Positions 22,601 through 34,601 of a stretch of DNA of 37,817 bases are shown here, in pieces. A program made the position numbers and the translations under genes. Numbering within the stretch: position 1 is the stretch's first letter; every line of letters begins with the position of its first letter. Under the pieces are notes generated by a model. That model worked only from the letters and a program-made list of their open reading frames with translations. It ran no database searches and had not been told where the DNA came from. Source of the DNA: Rachicladosporium sp. CCFEE 5018 (taxonomy: Eukaryota; Ascomycota; Dothideomycetes; Cladosporiales; Cladosporiaceae); NCBI GenBank assembly GCA_002077045.2, contig KZ111141.1, positions 1,890,087-1,927,903 of the forward strand, read 5' to 3'.

Positions 22601-23062
22601 ACTCGGATCATTCTCTTCGTCTTGACCACAAAATCTGGCCGTTTTGTCAGTATATCTGCATGGCATAGAAAAGATTAGATGGTGGACTCACATGCAACGA
22701 GAGTCCGCGTCAGCAATCCTGATTTCGATCTCATCGCCATCCTCATCGTCATCGCGAGCCTCCCAGTCTTTCTCATCCGCCGACTCAGAAGCATCCGAAT
22801 CCTCATCGACTTCGTTGGCAACAGATTCCGAGTCATCCTCCTCCTCCAGTTCGACCTTCTTCCGCCGATTCCGTCGGAGGGATCTCGTCTTCACTGCACC
22901 GACATTGTCGCCGACATCCTCGTCATCGTCCTCCTCGGCCTCGGCATCAGCCTCGCTGTCCTCCTCAGCTTCACCCTCCGCGTCCGCATCTGAATCCTCC
23001 TCGTCGCCCGAATGCTCCATCACAATGTCCTCATCCTCCGTTGCTGCTGCGCGTGTGGGCAT
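19665..23062 (-). CDS. sas3: MYST-family histone acetyltransferase with PHD-type finger, Sas3/KAT6-like (right copy)
   Basis: The exons are 23062-22692, 22634-22555, 22449-22402 and 22327-19665, giving the same length (1053 residues) and all the metal and catalytic residues of the left copy. The first three exons are identical. Exon 4 differs by ~67 bases, all substitutions, and the frame stays open. Changes in the catalytic half are few (for example TGDETT to TGNETT and EQMSHD to EQMAHD). Changes cluster in the disordered SP/TP-rich tail, for example ELNGK to ELHGK, SEMPTL to SKLPTL and RRTSPRK to RRTFPRK. The pattern resembles two functional alleles or very recent paralogues. It does not look like decay. 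Confidence 0.92.
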
Positions 23063-23711
23063 GGCGCGTTTCTGCGGACTGTAGTCGACCCCGCGCCCAC
23101 GCAACCTGGAAGGTGTGGGCGCCAGGCGCGAGACTGCGATTGTAGCCAGTTTCGCTGCTGCTCGTGCCTAGCCACGTGCTCCAGCTATGGGCAGTAACTA
23201 TGCGTGCGAGAGCATGTGCTCTTGACTTGACTTCACTGCTCCTACCAGCCGCCTCCTGGCTTCCACCTCCTAGCCTTTCGTGTATTCACTACGTGTCCGC
23301 GCCAAACTTCCAGGACCAAGTGCCTCGTCCCCAGCCAGTCTCGGTGAATGCTTAGCAGTTCCTGAAGCGGCCGATATCGATGTCCAAGATGCTTGTGTAA
23401 GCGCCGCAGTTGTAGCCTCCTTGCGCCAGATCCCGTCTTTCCAGCGCGACGTGATGGCGTTGACGCGCGTGTGTGTATTTCCCTGTGAGCCAGAAGCCTA
23501 TGCGACACCGTTGCGATAGGTGGAATGGCGTGTTGAGGTGTTGTTGAATTGATATTGTCGTGATTCCCTGCCGCGCTGCTTTGACGTGTAGAGAGCGAGT
23601 GACGATCTGGACAGACTACGGCTGTTCCCGTGTGCACCACTTGCTTGCTGAGGACAACGACAGACTAGGAACATTGACCAACACCTTGTGTACGCCCGAT
23701 ACACAGCCAAG
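23063..23711. promoter_or_regulatory. Divergent promoter region, acetyltransferase / NDUFA1 (right copy)
   Basis: Identical to 6937-7585. It lies between the two divergent start codons and no gene is seen in it. Confidence 0.5.
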
Positions 23712-24229
23712 ATGGGTGTCCCATTCGAAGCGCTCCTCCCGTATGGGATCATGGCATGTATCTGCGCGCGTCGGGTCATTGATGTCAGCTAACAAAGTTG
23801 TAGCTCGGCGTATGTCCTACTATCCCTCCTCTTTCGACCCAATGGAGACCGCTCCACGGCATGCCATACGAGCAATAGGACTGACACGGCCCATACAGAT
23901 GTTCATGATTTCAGGCGCCGGACTCTCAAAGCTCAGACACATGCAGAACGGAGGGAAGAGGGCAAGGCATTCGGTGGACCAATGGGACAGGCAGAGTACG
24001 CCATACGCACAAGGTTACGGAGCTGCTGTATAGTCACTGATGGATTGCTCACAGTGATGGATCGTGACCGACGGCTGACGGGATTCCTGCGCGGCCAGAC
24101 AGATCAAGTGTTGGCACCGGAAGGGTTCGAGCTTAGCAATGGGTGGAGGGTATGTTGCTCGCGGTCAAAGGACTGCTCACCAAGATCGAATACTGACGAA
24201 TTGAACAGGTCGAGAAGCGTATCATGTAG
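23712..24229 (+). CDS. Complex I MWFE/NDUFA1-type subunit (right copy)
   Basis: The parts are 23712-23757, a possible micro-exon 23804-23809, then 23899-23995, 24055-24149 and 24209-24229. The sequence is identical to the left copy, including the one-base phase conflict between the first exon and the MFMISGAG exon. Two identical copies are not independent evidence that the conflict is real, because they may derive from the same reads. Confidence 0.85.
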
Positions 24230-25566
24230 CCTTGTATCGATCATGCTACGAAAGTTTGACTGTCTGTTGAATCATCCACGCTGCCTAACAGACTGCTCCA
24301 TCGCCTCCATCGCCTCAGCTTGGTTCGCGGCGAAGCCCAGCCAGACCGGACCTCGACTACACCGAATTCACTGTAACCTCCGGCGCTGACGTGCTCACAC
24401 TGAACTCAATGTCGCGTCTACATTCCCCTGAGAGAATTAGTACGTACGACCTTGAAGCGCTGACATTGTCGGCGACTTCGCACCCTGTCGCAGATCAACG
24501 CCGCCCGTTGATTGGCAAGTGAAGGTAATAGCAGCGCCTCTCGAGCTTGTTAGACATAGAGAGAGCGCGAGCACTTTGAGTCGCATGATTGGGATCTGCC
24601 CGGCATATGATTTGCGATGAAACTGGAGGATCGAATGTTGAATGCGCTGATAGTCTTATTTCGCTTTCTATCACATGTGACACGCCAAAGGTCGACATTG
24701 CGACCCGGCCACCTGGTTTCACAGCTTGGGATTCGTCTCCTAGGCTCGCTCGGAACGCTCACAATGGGAACAAACGCGAAGGCTGCCTCAATGCCACACT
24801 TCTTACTGCAGCGTCTCGTTGGCCTACGTTATTGAATTGACAGGGTACGCGTATCTGTCTCGGTCAAGGAAGCAGGCGACGCTGATAACAACGAGGATGC
24901 CGTCAGCTATGCTCGCGCCTTACATGGTGGAGGGTCAGGCGGCAGATGAGGTGGCTTCAGGTGTGGCACAGGTTCGTTACGACTACAGTACAGTAGTGTG
25001 CATAATCAACTGGCTTTACACCAACGTCACTGGAGGCGTTGAGTTGTCGGCATCTGTGGTCTGCACTAATGGGGAGCAGGCCGACTTGCCCGCCCGTGTT
25101 GCCGCATGTTCAAAGGCTTCCACACAGCGTGTCGCTCGAAAACCGCCCGATCGTGATCAGACGCACATGGCAGAACGGCAGATATGCATTGTCGTGACGA
25201 TCGTTGCTGCCACGAGTGAGGTGGGCTTGCAGAAAGCGGGAGCAGCAGTCCCAAAGCGTCTGCAATACGTAGTCTCTCAACCTTTCAGTATAGCAAGTGG
25301 CTGCTTCAATTGACGTGCGAATGTGCTGCCGTCTACGGTGTGGCTGCCACGAGGCGGAATGGTCTGCATGGTCGTGGAGATACATAGAATGTTGTCCATT
25401 CTGCCATATATGTTGAGGAAGGCTTCCGAGAGTGCCCTTGCCAGCACCTTGGCGCGTGCGCAATCTCTCAATCGTCCAATGCAATTTCCAGATTCACTAC
25501 GTGCCGCCTTGCGTGCTGGCGATGCGCACGTCCGATGCACAACGAACGCAAAACCACAACATATAG

Positions 25567-25582
25567 TGCTATTATAATAGCA
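25567..25582. repeat. Perfect 16-bp palindrome (right copy)
   Basis: Same sequence as 9441-9456. Confidence 0.9.
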
Positions 25583-26098
25583 GACAAGCATAGGCACGGC
25601 CGCACGGGGACCTCCCCGAAGACATCATGCACGCCGGAGGCACCAGCAGGGGTCCTTTCGCGTGGCCTCCATGCAGCCGTTGGTCCTCGCGTGCGTGTAT
25701 GATCGCCGTAACCGAATTGTGGTCTCGCTCGTGGTCTGCGGATCGAGGATTTTCAGGCACGCGAGGCTGCGATATTACTCCGACTCTGAAGTAGTGGAGA
25801 TGCAGATATTGTTTGTGGGGTTTGGTGGCTTGGGGAGAGAAACCCGGCTACGAGGCGATGCGGTATGCGATGTCTGCATGGGTGTGTCCGGTTGCGAAGC
25901 GAGGGATGGATATTCGTTACACTTGTTGGGGTGTTACAGGATCCTGGATGGGCGCGAGTGAACATGCAGAGGTGCATGTTGCTGACTATGAATGGTGGGT
26001 TTGCGAGGGTGATGAGGGTTGAGAGAACGATTGCAGTTGGTAGCGAAGAAGGTCGCTTGAGGGCGGTTGTGATGTGTTCGATATCTGCACTGAGATGT

Positions 26099-26120
26099 CT
26101 ACATGTATACATACATGTAG
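26099..26120. repeat. Inverted repeat, 10-bp arms (right copy)
   Basis: Same sequence as 9973-9994. Confidence 0.9.
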
Positions 26121-26469
26121 GTACATGTGCTTGTGTGTACGCAGCCCATGCACTCATCGAGCATTCGCTGTAGTCAGGACTTTGTTGATCATCGACGCAC
26201 TCGGACTGATGGAAGCTCGGATCAAGTCGATATACTTGATACGGACGGGGAACACAGGCACCGCATATTTGTTATAGCACGCGGGAAGCTTGTATGTCAT
26301 CTCATATACCGCCCGCTCCCTTGCGCATGCATTACCGCGTGATTGATGGAGCCTAGTTTGCAAACCAGGTTCAGATATTCTGGTGCTACTGCAAGGCGCC
26401 AAATTGCGGCAGACATATTTCTGTCGCAGGCGAACATATCATCGGCGGCGCAGAATGTAGAGACCTCGC

Positions 26470-26485
26470 AACGCTCGCGAGCGTT
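26470..26485. repeat. Perfect 16-bp GC-rich palindrome (right copy)
   Basis: Same sequence as 10344-10359. Confidence 0.9.
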
Positions 26486-28701
26486 CGCGTAGACGCAGGT
26501 TGCTGTTCAAGGGCTACTTAGATGACGGAATGGAGCATGTATGTCTCACATCGAAATGCCGTCGGCGCTGCTGTGCCCTCCCTGCATGACGATCAGCTGT
26601 CAGAATCGACCCCAGACGTCTGCGAAGGATTCCCCTCGCCTAATTCGGATGCAAGACATGCCGTGCTACAACGGCTGGTGGCTTTTCGAACTTCCTTCGC
26701 GTACGCTGACTGTACACGGCATCGTGTGGGGAGTGGACTGCTGTTCCTCGCGTCGAGCCTGATCCTGGTCATCCACGTGAGCGATTTGTCTGCGTTGGGA
26801 CGCCATGGCTTGCTGCCGGCGCTTCGAAGTTAATCTTCGCACACCATCCTGGACCGCTGAACTTCTGCGAAGGTAACCTGGTCAGCCACGCTCCACAGCG
26901 TTCTTTCACATGCTCGAGACGCCGTGCCGCGCCTCGGTTGCGTATGTGTGCATGCCCACGTGTCGGACGCTGTGTTCGACAGATGGCCATGTGTCGAAAT
27001 TACGCCATGTGGTGTAATGGGGAGCTCGGGGCTGCAGCTCCGCTGCACAGCGAGTAAGCACGCCAGGGACGCAATGCCGTTGGCGTAAAGATGTCGCGTG
27101 GTGGAGGCTGAAAGGTGACGTGCATGGCACAGGGATGGGAAACGGAGCCAGTTGCTCACCAATGTCCAAGCGAGCTGTGCTCGAAGGACTACTGACGCCA
27201 GCCCAGTGAACCAGTGAGACATGCTCGGTAAGAGTTTGTGCTCGCCAGTGCGCTTCGTATGCTGTGCGGGTTTGAATGTAGCTATCTCTGGCATGCCAGG
27301 CTGCTGGGGTATTCGACCATAACATGCGCTCGCCTGCGTGTTGTGTTGTCTGCCGAACTTCGGTTACAGAGAGCAGCATCGCAAGCGATTTCATAGGAGA
27401 GCAACCGCCTACTAACCGGGCTTGTCACCTGCGCCGACCCTGGGTAGAAGCTTACGAACTCGGTCAACGCTACATGTACCGGCGGCTTCGTCCCATCGCT
27501 CTTGCCGTCCCGTCCGAACCAGCTCTGGTGGAATGATCGTCGACCTCTCTTGACCTACACGCTCCACCACCATACCTCACCATCGTCGCTATTCGATCGC
27601 GGTGAGATAGTCCTCCGTGAACATCTCTGTGATCTACGATAGACCCTTGACATCGATTGCGAAACTTGCGAGGAATGCCATACGCCGGTGCACAAGTGTG
27701 GTAGCGAGTCGGCAGCTCCCTCAACTAAGACCTGACTGCATCGAATCGACGAGTTCAGCCTTCGCAGCGAGCGTTGAAAAGCGATCGTGACGGTGCCTGA
27801 TCTTGGACCAGCTTTGATCGTCATTCAAGACTTATAACCCAGCACAAATCACTTAATCCGTCCAAGGAAACGTGAACGAGCTGGCTTCTGACGCATCGCC
27901 GACTTGCTGGGCGTCCAGACGCGCAGACAAAGTTCAGAGAGCTGTACCTTTCACATGATAGTGCTTCGGTGGCGAACACAAGTATTGGCTGTTTGCACGG
28001 CATCATCAGGTCGACCGCTAAGATTCGGACTCGTGCACTAGGCCGCACTTCCTTCGACAAGAGGCCGGTCTTGTACACGTGAAGTCCTCGACGGCGAACA
28101 AAGCAGCTCTGAACTCTTGAGCAGCACCTCAACAGGAGGCGACTTCCACCCCGTCGGTTTGGAAGCTGCGTTGGAACTCACAAGGCAACAATACGGTTCT
28201 TCCGATTCGCAAACCTTCATGCCGACCAATGAGCATGGATCATCTGACATATTGAGACATCACGAGCGGCCATCGCACCAGACTTCACGCAAGCTATACC
28301 CTTTCGACGCATCATAGCCGGCGCTTTACGGCAGACTGAACATCTGTGCTTCGAGTCTGGACTTCACTACCGAGGATACATACATACTGCTTCCTGACCC
28401 ATCGCGCGGTTGTCTTGCCGTTTCCTTGGGCCTCACAACAACGATCCCCTGGTTGGGCGACGCATATTCTCATTGCAACGCATTCAACTCTAATCGGTCG
28501 AACGCTACGCATCGATCCATACCGTGATTGCAGTTGCCAGAAGCCACGGGACACATCCCAGAGCAATCCTGCTACTGAGACTTGGGTCCATGTCCTATTT
28601 CGGCACAGCGTACGGAACCGGCCAACAGCAAGTGCTCGATAGGTGAGCAATCTCGCCGCGATTGGGTATCCTGCATCGCCCACAGCGAGGTCCACGCGCT
28701 G

Positions 28702-30687
28702 ATGAAGATGGCTCGCAGTCTCCATGTTGCGCTTAACATCCGGCAGCAACCTCAGCAGGCGCTGGTCGCTACTGTCGGCAAGGAGAAGTGTACTTAAAAC
28801 ACCATAAGTTGCCTTGCTGTGGTGCATGACTGACGAGACATAGCCAGGAAGCCAATTGATCCACCACCAATCGTGCAGATCGATGTCAGACCGCAAATTG
28901 ACCCGCAAAGGTGAGTATGAGACACACTGCATGATCGATGAGACGTTCGTTGACCAAAGGCACGCTCAGACACTTTCTCGTCAGCCCATACCTCTTCATG
29001 GTTGCGACCTTACTTCCGCAAGAGGACAAGATCACCGAAAGAGATGGCAGTAATCCTCCGCCGTCGGCGAACATGCTAGGGTCGCTCTGTTCTTCGCTAC
29101 ATCGTCTCAAAGACTCTAATAACTTCGGTGCGGCGACTTGTGACACAAAGCACTGTGATTATCGCTAATGTACTGTCCAGATGGCGGCTTCTTCATCTTT
29201 GGTGACCTGTCAGTGCGGGTGACGGGTACTCATCGATTGCGATTCGCACTGTACGATGTCAGCAAGTACGTTAGCTCGGACATGCTCGGCCGTTAAGACC
29301 AGCTGACACGGACTAGGATAGGTGAGAGCGCTGCCTTCATCACCGATGTCATATCCGAGGAATTTGCGGGTACGTTCGTTGCTTCGTCACGCAGCCTCCA
29401 ACAGCGATACTGACAGTCCGTAGTTGTGGCGCCTAAGGATTTCCATGGCATGGAGGAGTCTTCGGCGCTCTCCCGGACGTTCAGTGATCAGGGCGTCCGT
29501 TTACGACTGCGCAAAGAGCCACGGTCGATCACGTCGTCAGTAGTTCGCATCACCTTCCCCTAGATTAAGCTGACTCGAGCAGGAGCAGTGCTCGCCGAAC
29601 ACAGCGCAGGTTCAGTCCGACGGAATCTCGACAATCGGGTCACAGCGGTGTCTACACACAGCGTCAGCCACAGTCTAATGAGCAATACAGCGAGAGTTCG
29701 AGGGGTGTGAAGAGACGGAGATCTGACACAGAATACGCAGAAGACGGGCAGACATACCCGCCATCTCAAATGGCACGAAGCCAGTATGGCATGGTCGACA
29801 GAATTGCTTCAATCTACGGCGAGTATGGTCAAACAGGTCATGCATCTTCGAGTCTCGGCCAGTCATATGCGCACGCAAATCTGGGTGCTCCCGACTACTC
29901 AGTCCGCCCAACGATGTATGGCGCGGGCTCCTCTGGCACAGCATCGTGGCAGAACTATGTACAACAGCCTAGGCAGCTGGCCCAGCCGAACCTCCTCAGT
30001 AGTGTAATGCCGGCGGGAGAGGCGCTGGGCGAGGCACACGTGCCATCGCACCCTTTCGCTACCAGCTCATCTTTTGGAAGCGCAAGTAATACCTACTCCG
30101 ACCACGCACCTCATTCGGCCACGTACAGTAGCTATGCAGCTTCTCAAACTGTGCATTCCGGGCAGCCGATGAGTACGCGAACTGGCTCTGTAGGCTATGC
30201 AGCCGCATACGATTACAGAACGCCGACATCACTCACGGACTCCTCGAACCTCGCGTCCGCGAATGAAGCAGGTCCGCTTCCCTCATCTGCTGGGACGATG
30301 TCGACGGGATTGGGAACAAGCGAGCACACTCCCGCACAAAGCCACTCCTACCATAACTACGGCACTCTGAACGCTGGATACAGCTCTATGGGAGCAGGAG
30401 CAGGTGCTGCAGCAGCATACAGCCACTCCTCACCGGTCTACACGACGTCGGCACAGCCGCTACAATCATCTCTTGATCAGCTGAACGCGAGTCTCACCAG
30501 GCCTGACATGGCCGGGTCGAATTATTCGCATCATCTGCCGCCAAGCATGCCGCCGTCTGATATGCAGCCCAATGTGCCGTCTAATATGCTTCTTGGACAA
30601 ACACTGCCAAAGTCATTCTACCAGCAAGACGAGTCGACTTCGTATCCGACACCCACGCATGGAAAGCCGCCTGGGCAATGGGGATGA
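28702..30687 (+). CDS. Velvet-domain transcriptional regulator, VosA/VelC type (right copy)
   Basis: The exons are 28702-28789, 28844-28910, 28970-29127, 29181-29265, 29317-29369, 29424-29532 and 29583-30687 (554 residues). The sequence is identical to the left copy, so the same splice model and the same weak donor at the last intron (29533-29582) apply. The gene is complete, followed by the XMAP215 gene in convergent orientation. Confidence 0.85.
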
Positions 30688-31413
30688 GGAGGGTGCGCAA
30701 CATCGAGAATGTAGCGCAGGGCCCTACAGCATTGTGAAGGACATGATGTGTTTCATCTACCAGGTAACACAGTACTGGTATTTCGGCTCAAGCGATAAAC
30801 TGGCAAGGTGCTCGGTCACAAAAGGTTGTGTATTGATACTTGAAAGCATACAACACGGGTCGAGACATTGCATCATGGAACGGTCGACGGGACCCGTGCC
30901 TACCCACTGGAGGACATAGAATGAGTGTTCGATAAAGCATAGAAGGCGTGAAACAGACGCTGTTCCAGAGTTCGACAAGTACGTGGTGTGTCAACTCTGG
31001 GTGTGGGAGCAAGACTTGAGATATGTGACAGTGAGGAGAAGGATCTTGCTCTGCGCTCGTACAGACAGTACGTACTCGTGTCCGTGCGAGGTAAGTGATG
31101 GCAGATCACGGTCATCGAGCTGCATCTGATCGGTTCAACGGCGCGGATTGCGCTTTGAAATCTACTGGTTTGCATATGGAATACGGAAGTGTAGCGCGGT
31201 AAGGGTATCTCTAGACCTTGTCCTTTCCTCTCGCGCGCTCGTTTGTCCTGATAGCTACCACATTGAATGCAAAAGTGCCGCAGAGCCTCGCGGAAGCCCT
31301 CGTAATGGCAACGCAAATTCCCAGACCTGGCACCGGTCTCCACGCGATGGGACCGATCAAAGGATCCGTTCTGTCGCGCATCGCTCAATCGAGAGTCAAG
31401 CACGACCGTTCCC
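30688..31413. other. Convergent intergenic region, velvet / XMAP215 (right copy)
   Basis: Identical to 14562-15287. Nothing coding is recognised. Confidence 0.55.
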
Positions 31414-34159
31414 TCATTGTCCTCGTCCGATGTTCTGTCGTGCCTATAATTGATTGTCAGCCATCCGTCTCTCGAGGTCTACCCACTGAATCGAAGAGCA
31501 AAAAACTCACCTTCATCATCTCAATCCTCGCCTTCAGATTCTGCGTCACCTCCGCAGCCCTCTTCCAACTCTCAACACCATCGCTCTGACTCCGCTGCAT
31601 GGCTTCTCTACCATTACTATCGTATCGATCCCTCTCTACTCTCGGAGGCGGCGGTCCCATATCTCCGTTCCTCTCAGGCTTACCGTTAGCGTGGCCCGAT
31701 GAACCGGGGGAGTGCGCGGCAAGATCGGGGATGTTCTCTTTGCCCTCGCTGCTGCTGAATGACGCCGTAGGGTAGTGTGAGGGAGTGCCGTTGCTATAGT
31801 CACCGGAGCGCGCGGTAGCGGAGGTGTAGGATCGCCCACTCGATGCAGCAGCGCCGGGCCGAGCGTAAGAGGGATCAGCTCCGCCGCCGTCACTTTCGCT
31901 CGCGCCTCTACCTCTGCCGAGTCGTGCGATCTCGCGCTTCAGTCGTTCGACTTCTCGCGAAAGACCATTGCCGCGGTCTTCGGCTACTTCGACATCGCTT
32001 CGTGCTCGGACGAGCTGAGTCTCTTTTGCTTTGACTGACAGCACATCTCGTGTATGGTCTTCGATCAGCTGCGCGTTTTGGTTTTGGAGCTCTGTTATCT
32101 GAGCTGAGAGGCGGACTTTGTCTTGTCGCAGTTCGGAGGCGTTTTGTCGCGATAATGCGAGCTCGGCGCGGAGGTCGAGTAGCTCTTGCCGCTCGATCGC
32201 GGAGAGGGAGGAAGCTTGTGGATTTTGTGGTGGTGATGGAGGTGCGGTCGAGGGCTTGGAGAGAGGTCGATTGGCGAGGCCAGTGGTTCTTGCTGCTGGT
32301 GCGGGCGAGGAGGGTGTGTCTGGAGGTTCGGGCTCGAGAGACGGAGTTTGACGTCTGGGCGAGGCTGTACTGGAAGCTGGAGCTTTCAAGCCAGTCGAAG
32401 GTCTCTGAAGCCCCCCAGCCGGCGGCTTCAAACCTGCGCCCGGCGGCCGGAGTCCGCCTGCAGGTTTTGCTGCCGGTCTTGACGTCGGTCTGGGAGCGAG
32501 AGGTGGGTCGTCCGCCATCAGTGGAGGGCTCTGGGGTCTTGAAGCGGCTTTCTTGGCAGGTGCAGGTCGTTTGCTACCAGGCGCTGGTCGCTTTCCAGAT
32601 GCTGCTGGAGCTGCGGCGGGTTTCGGTGGTGGTGCAGCTCTCGGCTTCCACTTCGCTTTCACTTCTGCCGTGTCCGCGAACTCCTTGATCTTTGCTTTCT
32701 TTATATCGTCGATGCCTTCGAGGTGATTGAGCATGTTCCTATCGGTCATTATCTTCCACAGTACACCGAGAATCTCAGCACCCGCATCTCGCAAACCAGG
32801 TGCGCTCTCTACCAGAAGCTTCTTTGCAGTCTCTGAAAGCTCCTTGGCTTGTTCGAGTGAAGGCACCTCTCGGGTGGACTTGATGCATCTGATCAGAAAG
32901 CGTGCAGTGTTCTCCTTCACCTGCGGGTTCTTGTTCTTCAGCGCCTCAAGTATGTCTGCCTCGACTTCTGCCAACCCAGTCGCTGCGAAGACAGCATCGC
33001 AAGCGGCGCCTATTGCGTCAGTGACATTGACCTTCTTCTCCTTGAACCGCTCGAGCATTGAAGCCAAGATAGTACTTCGATACCTCCCGAACGACTTTCG
33101 AAGAGCCTTTGCCATGGCTTCGATACAATTTGCTGCTATCGTGACGACCATGATATTGGCGTCTTTCATCGACTTCGCACATCCTCGCACTACTCCATCG
33201 AACTGACCTTCTTGTATTGAAGGGTGGTTGACTGCTGTGAAAACATCGTCCAGTGCCTCCTTTCGTTCCTTCCACTTCGCGCTTGATAATCGCTCCTCGA
33301 AGTCTTTCGGGATCTTAGAGAAGGCATCTACCGCCTCGAACTCAGGTTCGAGATCGATCGGCGCATCCTCTTCTGCCTCCACATCCTCATCAGCACCTTC
33401 CTCGGGACCAGCTGCCGCAGCCACCTCCTTCGCCGCCTGTTGTGACCGCAGCAGTCTCTCCTGTTTCGGTGCTGGCTCGTCCTTTACCGGCTCAAACAGC
33501 TTCTCCAGATCCGTTTGCTGCACCGGCTTCAGCTCACCCCAGAACAGAGGCTTCATAGCCTCCCTCAGCCACCGATACAGTTCTACAGTAAGTGCCTGCG
33601 CCTCAGCTCTGACGTTCTTATCCGCATGCCCGTACATTTTCGGGAGCAACTTCAGCACCGGCTTCGGCTCCACAGTCTTGCACCCGTATGCATGGTAGAT
33701 GTCTCGAAGTGCGCCAAGAGTCGCGACCACGATCTTCGGTAGCTTGTTCGAAAGCAATGGCAGCAGCTCCTCCACAACCGGATCCGGCTTATCCAGCTCG
33801 ATCAGCAACAAAATCCCCTCCAGTGCTGCTGCCTTTGCCGCCGGTCTCCCTGTCAGCCCCTTCTCCACAATCGGCGTTATTGTGCTCCCACGCGTCTTCC
33901 GCGCGCCCTCCGTTCCCGCGATGTCCAGAAAGGCATTGTAGGCTGTGAGCGCGTCTCCCTGGGCCGCGACATTCGAGTCTCCCACTGCGGCTTTCCAGAG
34001 CGCGCTGTCATTAATGAAGTCGCGTACTACAGGCGCGTTGGGCTGTGCTGTGGCGAACTCCTTTGCGGCGGTCTCGTAGCCAAGTTTGCGGGCTTTCCAG
34101 TTTTTGTGCGCGAATTGGTCAGGAAGCGGGAGGAGGGTGAAGTCTTCCTGTTCGGCCAT
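31414..34159 (-). CDS. stu2: XMAP215/Dis1-family microtubule polymerase, Stu2-like (right copy)
   Basis: The exons are 34159-31511 and 31443-31414 with a 67-nt intron, giving 892 residues identical to the left copy. Two TOG domains, the basic linker and the coiled coil are all intact. If the repeat is real, the cell would carry two identical genes for a dosage-sensitive microtubule polymerase. That would be surprising and is one reason to suspect an assembly duplicate. Confidence 0.95.
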
Positions 34160-34601
34160 TGTCGAGATATGCGATCACTATTCGCTGGTCAGGCGATCCT
34201 AGTATTGCGATGCGCCAGTGGGATCGATGTCAAGAACGATGTCGGGCGATGATGTAGTTTCATGTCAACAATCTGCCCAAAACAGCAACAGCGAGGGAAA
34301 GCGCCTCTGTGGGGGAGTTGCCGCACGTGCACTTTTCGCGACGGGATGGCACGTGAAGACGCGAGAACTAATTGATGGGTGCTGAAGATAGGTATTGACA
34401 TCGTACAGCACAATTGGCATTGGAAAGGACTGCTATTGAAGGAACTTCGTCGTCACCGCGCTCATCTTCGACCGCTGCAGCTCCCCTCCTTGTCGGCCAG
34501 GGAACATCGGAACCGTTCAAGATCAACATGAGAGGAACCACACGGTAACCCAGTGAGCGCATAGTATTGCGCATGTGTGGACCGCAGGGTCTCTCGCCAT
34601 C
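34160..34601. promoter_or_regulatory. Shared divergent promoter, XMAP215/Stu2 and LIS1/PAC1 (right copy)
   Basis: Identical to 18034-18475, including the two CACGTG-like hexamers near 34324 and 34349. Confidence 0.55.

Larger units (their letters stand above)
24230..28701. other. Gene-poor 4.5-kb interval upstream of the velvet gene (right copy)
   Basis: Identical to 8104-12575. No gene is recognised; the same three inverted repeats are present. The S/Q/H-rich open stretch is at 28117-28317. Confidence 0.5.
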